From Mediterranea massiliensis (GTDB taxonomy: Bacteria; Bacteroidota; Bacteroidia; Bacteroidales; Bacteroidaceae): a stretch of 64,000 bases of DNA. Under the pieces are notes generated by a model, which did not search any database, was not told where the DNA came from, and worked only from the letters and a program-made list of their open reading frames with translations. Numbering within the stretch: position 1 is the first letter of the stretch; every line of letters starts with the position of its first letter. Below, one piece after another: positions 18,225-25,489 of the stretch. The stretch lies in contig NZ_LT635836.1 of assembly GCF_900128475.1 (NCBI RefSeq), forward strand, positions 448,526 through 512,525, in the 5' to 3' direction. Position numbers and translations under genes: made by a program.

Positions 18225-20471
18225 ATGGAAACAATCTATTTGGGAATCGTTCTCTTCCTGTTCGTCCTCGCCATATTCGACCTTGTGGTGGGCGTCAGCA
18301 ACGATGCCGTCAACTTCCTGAACTCCGCCATCGGAGCCAAGGCGGCATCCTTCAAGACCATCATCTTCATCGCAGGCATCGGTGTCTTTATCGGAGCAGC
18401 CTTGAGCAACGGCATGATGGACATCGCACGGCACGGCATCTACCAGCCGCAGCACTTCTACTTTGCGGAAATCATGTGCATCATGCTGGCTGTGATGCTG
18501 ACAGACGTCGTACTGCTCGACGTATTCAACACGATGGGTATGCCGACCTCGACCACTGTCTCGATGGTATTCGAACTGCTGGGCGGTACGTTTGCACTGG
18601 CACTTATCAAGGTCTACAGCAGTGAAGGTACTTTAGGATTGGGCGACCTGATCAATACAGACAAAGCTTTGTCCGTCATCATGGCCATCTTTGTCTCCGT
18701 AGCCATAGCCTTCTTCTTCGGTATGCTGGTACAATGGCTGGCACGTATCGTGTTTGCCTTCAACTACAAAAAGCACATGAAATACAGCATCGGCATCTTC
18801 GGAGGTCTTGCCGCCACCAGCATCATCTACTTCATGCTGATCAAGGGATTGAAGGACAGCTCGTTCATGACAGCGGAATACAAGCAGTGGATCCACGAAA
18901 ACACGCTGACCCTGGTGGCCGCCTTCTTCGTATTCTTCACCATCCTGATGCAGATACTCCACGCCTTCAAGGTGAACGTATTCAAGGTTATCGTACTGAT
19001 GGGTACCTTTGCACTGGCCCTGGCCTTCGCCGGAAACGACCTGGTGAACTTCATCGGTGTCCCCCTGGCCGGATATTCCTCTTTCATGGACTACACGGCC
19101 AACGGACAGGCAGCCGGAGCCGACGGCTATCTGATGACCTCGCTGCTGGGACCGGCCAAAACGCCCTGGTACTTTCTGTTCGGTTCGGGAGCTGTCATGG
19201 TAATAGCCCTGGCCACCTCAAAAAAGGCGCATAACGTCATCAAAACTTCGGTCGACCTCTCCCGACAGGACGAAGGGGAGGAAAACTTCGGAAGCACCCC
19301 CATCGCCCGTACGCTGGTCCGCTTCAGCCTGACAATGGCCAACGGCATCTCCAAGATTGTTCCCGAAGGCACCAAGCGCTGGATGGACAGCCGCTTCCGC
19401 AAGGATGAAGCCATTCTGGCTGACGGAGCTGCCTTCGACCTGGTACGCGCTTCCGTCAACCTCGTGCTGGCCGGCCTGCTCATCGCCCTGGGTACGTCGC
19501 TGAAACTGCCGCTTTCTACTACATACGTCACGTTCATGGTGGCCATGGGTACCTCGCTGGCCGACCGTGCCTGGGGACGCGACTCCGCCGTATTCCGCAT
19601 CACCGGCGTACTGAGCGTCATCGGAGGCTGGTTCATCACGGCGGGTGCTGCCTTCACCATCTGCTTCTTCGTGGCCCTCATCATCTATTACGGCGGCACG
19701 GCAGCCATCGTCCTGCTCATTGCACTGGCCGTATTCATGCTCATCAGAAGCCAGGTGATGTACAAGAAACGCAAGGAGAAAGAAAAAGGCAATGAAACAC
19801 TGAAACAGTTGCTGACCAGCACAGACAACAGCGAAGTACTGCGACTGCTGCAAGTCCATACCCGCGAAGAGCTGGCCAAGGTACTGGCCTTCACGGAAGA
19901 AAACTTCGAACGCACGTCGACCTCCTTCCTGCACGAGAACCTGCGCGGCCTGCGCCGCTCCATGGGAGCCGTGAAGTTCGAGAAACAACTCATTAAACAG
20001 ATGAAACGCACCGGTACGGTAGCCATGAGCCACCTGGACAACAACACGATATTGGAGAAAGGCTTGTACTACTACCAGGGCAATGACTTTGCCAGCGAAC
20101 TGGTTTACAGCGTGGGACGCATGTGCGAGCCCTGTCTGGAGCACGTGGACAACAACTTCATGCCTCTGGATGCCATCCAGAAGGGCGAATTTGCCGACGT
20201 GACGGAAGACATCACCAACCTGCTGCAGATATGCCGCCAACGCATCGAAAGCAACGATTACAACGGCATGGAAGAAGACATCCGCAAGGCCAACGACCTG
20301 AACGGACAGCTCTCCCACCTGAAACGCCAGGAACTGCAACGCATCCAGAGCCACACAGGCAGCATCAAGGTAAGCATGGTATACCTGACCATGGTACAGG
20401 AAGCGCAGAATGTCGTGACCTACACCACCAACCTGCTGAAAGTGAGCCGCAAATTCCAGGCGGAAGAATAA
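18225..20471 (+). CDS. Inorganic phosphate transporter, Pit family, with C-terminal PhoU-like domain
   Basis: 748-residue inner-membrane phosphate permease. The two internal Pit repeats are visible as 'VGVSNDAVNFLNSAIG' (near residue 20) and 'AGNDLVNFIGVPLAG' (near residue 265), each with the N-D-x-x-N signature. About ten to twelve hydrophobic helices extend to residue about 510. The rest is a basic then helical cytoplasmic tail of about 230 residues resembling a PhoU/DUF47 helical bundle, common in Bacteroidetes Pit proteins and probably regulatory. It follows ppk1 by 84 bp, with a Pho-box-like array between. A strong terminator follows. Confidence 0.9.
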   Translation: METIYLGIVLFLFVLAIFDLVVGVSNDAVNFLNSAIGAKAASFKTIIFIAGIGVFIGAALSNGMMDIARHGIYQPQHFYFAEIMCIMLAVMLTDVVLLDVFNTMGMPTSTTVSMVFELLGGTFALALIKVYSSEGTLGLGDLINTDKALSVIMAIFVSVAIAFFFGMLVQWLARIVFAFNYKKHMKYSIGIFGGLAATSIIYFMLIKGLKDSSFMTAEYKQWIHENTLTLVAAFFVFFTILMQILHAFKVNVFKVIVLMGTFALALAFAGNDLVNFIGVPLAGYSSFMDYTANGQAAGADGYLMTSLLGPAKTPWYFLFGSGAVMVIALATSKKAHNVIKTSVDLSRQDEGEENFGSTPIARTLVRFSLTMANGISKIVPEGTKRWMDSRFRKDEAILADGAAFDLVRASVNLVLAGLLIALGTSLKLPLSTTYVTFMVAMGTSLADRAWGRDSAVFRITGVLSVIGGWFITAGAAFTICFFVALIIYYGGTAAIVLLIALAVFMLIRSQVMYKKRKEKEKGNETLKQLLTSTDNSEVLRLLQVHTREELAKVLAFTEENFERTSTSFLHENLRGLRRSMGAVKFEKQLIKQMKRTGTVAMSHLDNNTILEKGLYYYQGNDFASELVYSVGRMCEPCLEHVDNNFMPLDAIQKGEFADVTEDITNLLQICRQRIESNDYNGMEEDIRKANDLNGQLSHLKRQELQRIQSHTGSIKVSMVYLTMVQEAQNVVTYTTNLLKVSRKFQAEE

Positions 20472-20511
20472 TCCCAATCCCTCAAAGGGGGAACCCTTCC
20501 CCCGCATACTC

Positions 20512-20547
20512 AAGGAGGCTGTGCTCGGCACAGCCTCCTTTGTTTTA
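20512..20547 (+). terminator. Terminator of the phosphate transporter gene
   Basis: A perfect 13-bp stem (20512-20524 with 20528-20540) with loop TCG is followed by TGTTTTA. A smaller hairpin (GGGGGAA/TTCCCCC, 20484-20502) precedes it. Confidence 0.8.
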
Positions 20548-20576
20548 TCCGACATTCCACCCCTTGACTTCACCCA

Positions 20577-20691
20577 TGCAATGCTCCCCTACAAAAGATA
20601 CAATGTTCTGCCCCACAAGAAGCAATGTTTTCACCCATAAAAAGCAATGCTTTCATCCACAAGAAGCAATGCTTTACCCATAAGAACGGAC
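20577..20691. repeat. Degenerate 22-bp tandem repeat, AAGCAATGCTTT family
   Basis: About five units of 21-24 bp with the pattern (A/T)(C/A)AARAAGCAATGYTTTnnCCC fill the gap between the convergent pit and rplI genes. Each core AAGCAATGCTTT-like segment is nearly palindromic. The same family occurs at 41003-41205. It is not a CRISPR, because there are no spacers. The remaining 95 bp to the rplI terminator show nothing else. Confidence 0.65.
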
Positions 20692-20780
20692 GTACGCAAC
20701 GGGACCTGTGCCCCACCTTCCTACCAACACCAGCCTAACCGCCTCTTCCGGCCGCCACCCTTTGCACCTCACGTACAGAC

Positions 20781-20817
20781 ATAAAAAAAGGGAATGCGCT
20801 CAAAGCACATTCCCTTT
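20781..20817 (-). terminator. Terminator of the rpsF-rpsR-rplI operon
   Basis: Arms AAAGGGAATG (20787-20796) and CATTCCCTTT (20808-20817) pair perfectly. On the minus strand the stem runs into a T-rich tract (20783-20789). It lies 22 bp after the rplI stop. Confidence 0.8.
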
Positions 20818-20838
20818 CAAACCATATACAGAGTATTT

Positions 20839-21288
20839 TTAAGCTTCTTCAGCAACTACTTCGAAAGGAACTTCTACAGAAACTTCCTTGTGCAGCTTGA
20901 TGAGAGCCTTGTAATGACCTACTTCCTTTACGGCATCTTTCACAACGATGATCTTGCGATCGATGTTGTGACCCAGCTTAGCCAGCTCGTCGGCAATCTG
21001 AATGCTGCCTACAGAACCAAAAATAGTACCCGTAGAGCTTACCTTCGTAGCGATGGTCAAAGAAACGCCCTGCAGCTTGGCAGCCAGTTCTTCGGCATCC
21101 TTCTTGATTTTCTCCAGCTTGTGAGCACGCTGCTTCAGCTCTTCAGCCAACATCTTCTTGGCAGCCGGTGAAGCGATAACGGCCTTGCCGGTAGGGATGA
21201 GGTAGTTACGACCATAACCGGACTTAACAGTCACGATATCGTTCTTATAACCCAAGTTAATTACGTCTTCTTTCAATATAATTTCCAT
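20839..21288 (-). CDS. rplI: 50S ribosomal protein L9
   Basis: 149 residues. The N-terminal 23S rRNA-binding domain '[19 protein letters not shown]' and '[14 protein letters not shown]' are diagnostic for L9. A long charged helix connects to the C-terminal domain. Last gene of the S6-S18-L9 operon, 15 bp after rpsR. Confidence 0.98.
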   Translation of the reverse strand: MEIILKEDVINLGYKNDIVTVKSGYGRNYLIPTGKAVIASPAAKKMLAEELKQRAHKLEKIKKDAEELAAKLQGVSLTIATKVSSTGTIFGSVGSIQIADELAKLGHNIDRKIIVVKDAVKEVGHYKALIKLHKEVSVEVPFEVVAEEA

Positions 21289-21303
21289 ACTATCTCCTCC
21301 TTA

Positions 21304-21576
21304 TTATTTCATCATGTCAGTTACATAAGGCAGCAATGCCAGGTGACGTGCTCTCTTAACGGCCTGAGCCACGCGACGCTGATACTTCAGTGAAGTACCG
21401 GTAATGCGGCGGGGAAGAATCTTACCCTGTTCGTTCAAGAACTTCTTGAGAAACTCGGGATCCTTGTAATCGATGTACTTGATACCGCTCTTTTTGAAAC
21501 GGCAGTATTTCTTCTTCTTAACGTCTACTGAGGGCGGAGTTAAATATCTGATTTCTGATTGAACTTGTTGTGCCAT
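21304..21576 (-). CDS. rpsR: 30S ribosomal protein S18
   Basis: 90 residues, basic. '[21 protein letters not shown]' (here in part) and '[29 protein letters not shown]' in split form are the S18 signature. S18 binds next to S6 on the 30S platform. Two bp separate it from rpsF, so translation is probably coupled. Confidence 0.98.
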   Translation of the reverse strand: MAQQVQSEIRYLTPPSVDVKKKKYCRFKKSGIKYIDYKDPEFLKKFLNEQGKILPRRITGTSLKYQRRVAQAVKRARHLALLPYVTDMMK

Positions 21577-21578
21577 GA

Positions 21579-21923
21579 TTAATCCTCCTTTTTACTTGAT
21601 TTAACACTTCTTCTTTTTGCAGCGTATTCAGCGGCATACTTGTCTTGCTTGAAAGTCAAGAAGCGGATGACACGCTCGTCACGACGGAAATTTACTTCCA
21701 GCTTTTCAATGACAGAAGGCTCTGCCTTGAACTCAATCAGCTGATAGAAACCTGTAGACTTCTTCTGGATAGGATAAGCCAGCTTCTTCAGTCCCCAGTT
21801 TTCCTCATTTACAATCTCAGCACCTTCAGCAGTAAGGATGCCTTTGAATTTCTCTACCGCTTCCTTCATCTGAACGTCAGACAAAACGGGAGTTAAAATG
21901 AAAACGGTTTCGTATTGATTCAT
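21579..21923 (-). CDS. rpsF: 30S ribosomal protein S6
   Basis: 114 residues, the first gene of the operon. '[16 protein letters not shown]' and '[19 protein letters not shown]' are characteristic of S6. The basic C-terminal tail ('[14 protein letters not shown]') resembles that of other Bacteroidetes S6 proteins. Confidence 0.98.
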   Translation of the reverse strand: MNQYETVFILTPVLSDVQMKEAVEKFKGILTAEGAEIVNEENWGLKKLAYPIQKKSTGFYQLIEFKAEPSVIEKLEVNFRRDERVIRFLTFKQDKYAAEYAAKRRSVKSSKKED

Positions 21924-21968
21924 AACTCGTTTAATTAAATAAATTTGTTTGATTTAAAAATTGCGGTG

Positions 21969-21999
21969 CAAAGGTAGGCATTTTATTTTGAACTACAAA
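21969..21999 (-). promoter_or_regulatory. Promoter of the rpsF-rpsR-rplI operon
   Basis: The minus strand reads TTTG (21999-21996), a 19-bp spacer and TACCTTTG (21976-21969), a full match to the Bacteroidetes -33/-7 consensus. Start codon at 21923. Confidence 0.8.
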
Positions 22000-22050
22000 C
22001 AATTCATATTTTTTTCTTATCCAAATATAGGATTTGTCGAAGAAGAAAAG

Positions 22051-22058
22051 TACCTTTG
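22051..22058 (+). promoter_or_regulatory. -7 element for the MarR gene
   Basis: TACCTTTG lies 23 bp before the ATG at 22082. A TTTG at 22033-22036 is only 14 bp upstream, so the -33 spacing is poor. Confidence 0.5.
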
Positions 22059-22081
22059 CAAGGTTGTTTAAGCAATGATTT

Positions 22082-22528
22082 ATGATAGAACAGTTCAATT
22101 TTGACATGAGGCTGATATTTGCCATCCTGAACGGAAAGGTATCAGCAGCCATCAACCGCAAGTTGTCGAGGAACTTCCGGCAGAACGGCATGGAAATCAC
22201 ACCGGAACAATGGACCGTCCTCATCTTTCTATGGGAGAAGGATGGAGTGACCCAGCAGGAACTGTGCAACGCCACCTTCAAGGACAAGCCCAGCATGACA
22301 CGACTGATCGACAACATGGAACGCCAGCACCTGGTAGTCCGCATATCGGACAAGAGAGACCGGCGCACCAACCTGATCCATCTGACCAAAGACGGCCGGG
22401 AGCTGGAAGAGCGTGCACGCGTCGTGGCCAACCAGACGTTGAAGGAAGCGCTGAAGGGAGTAAAAATCGAAGAGCTGACCATCGGACAGGAGCTGCTCAA
22501 GAAGATATTCTTCAATACCAAGGACTGA
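22082..22528 (+). CDS. MarR-family transcriptional regulator
   Basis: 148-residue winged-helix DNA-binding protein. The helix-turn-helix region is 'GVTQQELCNATFKDKPSMTR' and the wing is 'VRISDKRDRRTNLIHLTKDG', where the D-x-R-x3-L pattern is typical of MarR wings. Helices at both ends serve dimerisation. It is divergent from the S6-S18-L9 operon, and the same arrangement is known from other Bacteroides. No ligand or target can be named from the sequence. Confidence 0.9.
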   Translation: MIEQFNFDMRLIFAILNGKVSAAINRKLSRNFRQNGMEITPEQWTVLIFLWEKDGVTQQELCNATFKDKPSMTRLIDNMERQHLVVRISDKRDRRTNLIHLTKDGRELEERARVVANQTLKEALKGVKIEELTIGQELLKKIFFNTKD

Positions 22529-22696
22529 ATAAAGAGTCGGGGAAACGTCCATTCCCCCATTGAAAGGCATAAAAAACAAACGAAATTTGCCTCTTAATAG
22601 TTTTTTTGCACAAATAATTTCGCTTGTTAAAGAATTATGCTTTTCTTTGTGTCAGAATTGCTTTAGAATATAATAAACTATTAAAAATACACACAA

Positions 22697-22873
22697 ATGA
22701 AAGGCTTATTGAAAAATTTGGGATTGATATTGATCTTGGTTGGAGCAATCATCTTAGTAGCATGCTCCATGACTGGCAATGTGAACAACAATGCAATCTT
22801 GGGCAGTGCTGCCGCCATCATGGTTGTGGGCCTGATTGCCTATATCGCCATCAACAAGCGAATTGCCGATTGA
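22697..22873 (+). CDS. 58-residue two-helix membrane protein
   Basis: Small gene below usual length cut-offs. It reads MKGLLKNLGLILILVGAI at the start, has a hydrophobic helix at about residues 6-24, a short polar loop 'TGNVNNNAILGS' and a second helix at about 36-52, and ends 'INKRIAD'. Both termini are charged, fitting an inner-membrane hairpin. An AT-rich leader precedes it and a strong terminator follows 20 bp after the stop. As I recall, closely similar short proteins are widespread in Bacteroidales, always uncharacterised. Cys23 lies in 'LVACS', which could be mistaken for a lipobox, but the second helix argues against secretion. Confidence 0.75.
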   Translation: MKGLLKNLGLILILVGAIILVACSMTGNVNNNAILGSAAAIMVVGLIAYIAINKRIAD

Positions 22874-22892
22874 TATCCAAGCTGAAAAACTA

Positions 22893-22925
22893 AAAGGACG
22901 GAAACCAGAAGTTTCCGTCCTTTTA
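22893..22925 (+). terminator. Terminator after the 58-residue protein gene
   Basis: Arms AAAGGACGGAAAC (22893-22905) and GTTTCCGTCCTTT (22911-22923) form a perfect stem with loop CAGAA and run into TTTT. Because both sides carry A/T runs it can also terminate rprY on the minus strand. Confidence 0.85.
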
Positions 22926-22954
22926 TTATATATGCCTATCGGCTCCTCCAGCCA

Positions 22955-23656
22955 TCAGTTTTCAGGCTCAGGAGTAATCAGCTTATAGCCCTTGCCATGA
23001 ATATTGATGATTTCGATGGAGTCGTCCTCCTTCAAGTGCTTACGCAGCTTGGTGATATACACATCCATACTGCGGGCATTGAAATAATTGTCATCAATCC
23101 AAATGGTCTTCAGAGCGAAGTCGCGCTGCAGGATTTCATTGGCATGGGCGCAAAGCAAGCCCAATAATTCCGATTCCTTGGTCGTCAGCTTCGTCTGCTT
23201 CTCGGGAGTAGACAGAATCTGCTTCTGCGTATCGAACGTAAACTTGCCAATCTTATAGATATTGCTTTCCTTGTTCTTCTTTCCACGCACACGACGCAGG
23301 ATGGCCTCAATACGGAAAGTCAGCTCTTCCATACTGAACGGCTTGGTGATGTAATCGTCGGCGCCAATCTTGAAGCCTTCCAGTATATCGTCTTTCAGCG
23401 TCTTTGCCGTCAGGAAAATGATAGGAATTTCAGCATTGGCGGCACGTACTTCCTGCGCCAATGTGAATCCGTCCTTCTTCGGCATCATTACGTCAAACAC
23501 ACACAAATCGTATTTATTCTTCAAGAAAGCCTTGTAACCGGCTTCACCATCGGGAAACAACTCTGCTGCATAGCCCTTGGCCTGCAAATATTCTCTCAGC
23601 AGCATGCCCAGATTCTCGTCGTCCTCGCACAACAAAATTCTCAGTTTCTCGTCCAT
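22955..23656 (-). CDS. rprY: Response regulator RprY
   Basis: OmpR/PhoB-type response regulator, 233 residues. The receiver domain has the acidic pocket E11-D12-D13, phosphoacceptor D55 ('VFDVMMPKKDG') and the 'FLTAK' switch region. The C-terminal winged helix includes 'TTKESELLGLLCAHANEIL' and 'YFNARSMDVYITKLRKHL'. Length, sequence and partner match RprY of Bacteroides fragilis. It lies 8 bp after rprX in the same operon. Likely output is stress- and metabolism-linked gene control; no target sites were identified here. Confidence 0.9.
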   Translation of the reverse strand: MDEKLRILLCEDDENLGMLLREYLQAKGYAAELFPDGEAGYKAFLKNKYDLCVFDVMMPKKDGFTLAQEVRAANAEIPIIFLTAKTLKDDILEGFKIGADDYITKPFSMEELTFRIEAILRRVRGKKNKESNIYKIGKFTFDTQKQILSTPEKQTKLTTKESELLGLLCAHANEILQRDFALKTIWIDDNYFNARSMDVYITKLRKHLKEDDSIEIINIHGKGYKLITPEPEN

Positions 23657-23664
23657 AATATCAA

Positions 23665-25212
23665 TCAGTTTTTAATTAAAGGTAATGCAATAATAAATTT
23701 AGTTCCCACATTCAGTTCGCTTTCGGCCCGTATGGTTCCCTTGTGGTCCGTAATGATTTTCTTCACATAGGCCAATCCCAAACCAAAGCCCTTGACGTCG
23801 TGCAGATTACCCGTATGCACACGGTAGAACTTTTCAAATATCTTCTTCAGGTTTTCCTTCTTGATTCCGATACCGTTATCCTGTATCGAAATCATCAGCT
23901 TGCCCGGTTCGTTCCAAGTTTTCACCAACAGATGCAAATCCACATCCGGACGCTTATACTTCACCGCATTATCCATCAGATTGAATATCACATTAGTGAT
24001 ATGCATCTCATCGGCAAATATATTCGCATCAGCAGCCTCCAACTCGGTATCAATCTTGCCGTTATAACGTTCCACCTTCAAGGCAAACGTATGGACAACT
24101 CCCTTTATCAACTCGTTCGCATCCAGTTCCTTGGGCTTCAACGTAGCCTTCTGACGATCGAACATGGACATCTGCAGCACCTTCTCTACCTGGAACCTCA
24201 ACCGCTTTGTCTCATCATTGATGACTCCCGATATATGCTGGAACATGGCAGGCGACTTACCTACTGCCGGATCGTTCAACATCTGCGCGGCCAGCGAAAT
24301 AGTAGAGATAGGAGTCTTGAACTCGTGTGTCATGTTATTGATAAAGTCGTTCTTCATTTCTGTCAACTTCTTCTGGCGGAAGACGATGTACAGCGTAAAA
24401 ACAAACGTTATCAGCAGCACAAAGGTGAAAATCATCGAAGGGATCATAAAGCTGACCGAATCGAAAATATAATCCTTCTTGCCGGGGAAATGTACTTTCA
24501 CAATACTCATCCGTGCCGGAGGATCATTCAAGAACAGCGGTTGCGCATACGAGCTTTCACTCCCCTCGTCGCTGTAATCCGAACAACGGTACACTTCCCG
24601 TCCCTCACTGTCTACCACCTTAAAGTGATAGTCAAAATCACCGATTCCATTGTCTATCAGCCCCGACTTGATGTATTGGTCCAGGTTCTTGAAATTAACC
24701 CTATCCTCAATCGGCTTGTCACTGGCATGATAAAGCATATTGAACACCACATCATCCACCAACGCACGTTGATAAAGATATCGGTTCTTGATCATATCAG
24801 TCAACGAGCGCGACGTCTTGGGAATGGTCTTAGCACCATGTTTGCTTGAAATCATGGCCCGAGGCAACACTGCCGGTTTGTTGGCAAAAGTTTTCAGTTC
24901 AAGCGAAGACTCAATCTTCCCGTCCGGCGAAGTCATCAGAATGCGGCGTGTACTTATCACCCCGCCATTTGTTCCCTGCGACTGTTCCCAGGCTTTCTTT
25001 TCGGCCTCTGAAATATCTTCCCGTAACCAACGGGCCACCTCGGCCGATTCGACATCCTTGGAAGCTGCCATCAACGCCCGCTTCACCGATTCGTCAAACT
25101 GCTCATTACGCATCTTTACCATTTCCTCAATGTAACTGATCTGCAAATAAAGCAGACTGAGGAACGAAAGACCCATTACAACACCTAATATCCAAATCGT
25201 AGACTTTTTCAT
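23665..25212 (-). CDS. rprX: Sensor histidine kinase RprX
   Basis: 515-residue inner-membrane kinase, partner of RprY. It has a transmembrane helix at about 7-25 and a periplasmic sensor region of some 230 residues, then a second helix near 255-280 ('IPSMIFTFVLLITFVFTLYI'). The HisKA domain has phosphoacceptor H296 in 'MTHEFKTPISTISLAAQML', and the HATPase domain has 'NLMDNAVKYK', 'DNGIGI' and 'GFGLGLAYVKKI'. Length and layout match Bacteroides RprX. A possible -7 (TAATTTTG on the minus strand, 25360-25353) lies 140 bp upstream. Confidence 0.9.
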   Translation of the reverse strand: MKKSTIWILGVVMGLSFLSLLYLQISYIEEMVKMRNEQFDESVKRALMAASKDVESAEVARWLREDISEAEKKAWEQSQGTNGGVISTRRILMTSPDGKIESSLELKTFANKPAVLPRAMISSKHGAKTIPKTSRSLTDMIKNRYLYQRALVDDVVFNMLYHASDKPIEDRVNFKNLDQYIKSGLIDNGIGDFDYHFKVVDSEGREVYRCSDYSDEGSESSYAQPLFLNDPPARMSIVKVHFPGKKDYIFDSVSFMIPSMIFTFVLLITFVFTLYIVFRQKKLTEMKNDFINNMTHEFKTPISTISLAAQMLNDPAVGKSPAMFQHISGVINDETKRLRFQVEKVLQMSMFDRQKATLKPKELDANELIKGVVHTFALKVERYNGKIDTELEAADANIFADEMHITNVIFNLMDNAVKYKRPDVDLHLLVKTWNEPGKLMISIQDNGIGIKKENLKKIFEKFYRVHTGNLHDVKGFGLGLAYVKKIITDHKGTIRAESELNVGTKFIIALPLIKN

Positions 25213-25415
25213 AGCGGCAAATTTAACAGACCCTAATTAACATTCCTAACACATTAACCTGTTTTAACCGCGAGTGCCCAACAAATTAACTGAAAGGATA
25301 TTCCAAGGCTCCATTTTACATATTAAAACAAAACATTCCGTCTTGTCGTTTGCAAAATTAATAAAAAATTAATAATTCCGTTCACAAACTCGCATCATAT
25401 TGACCAGTGCAGACG

Positions 25416-25456
25416 AAAAAACCGCCATTCTCCCGTTAAAAGGAGCAGGCGGTTTT
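25416..25456 (-). terminator. Terminator of the EF-G2 gene
   Basis: Arms AAAACCGCC (25418-25426) and GGCGGTTTT (25448-25456) bracket an inner TCCCGTTAAAAGGA stem-loop. The minus strand continues into a T-run. It starts 34 bp after the stop at 25490. Confidence 0.8.
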
Positions 25457-25489
25457 AACAATTATAAAAACAGATGAAATGAAGTTTCT

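Noticed and set aside
16164..18455. Minus-strand frame of about 760 codons opposite ppk1
   Set aside because: Antisense to a full-length ppk1 with all catalytic residues. It arises from codon usage.
20577..20691. Possible CRISPR array
   Set aside because: Units are degenerate and directly adjacent with no unique spacers, and no cas genes are near. The same holds for the arrays at 41050 and 52806.
22624..22893. 89-codon frame overlapping the 58-residue gene
   Set aside because: Different frame with mixed charged and His/Cys-rich sequence and no conserved features. The 58-codon frame has clear membrane helices and lies squarely before the terminator.
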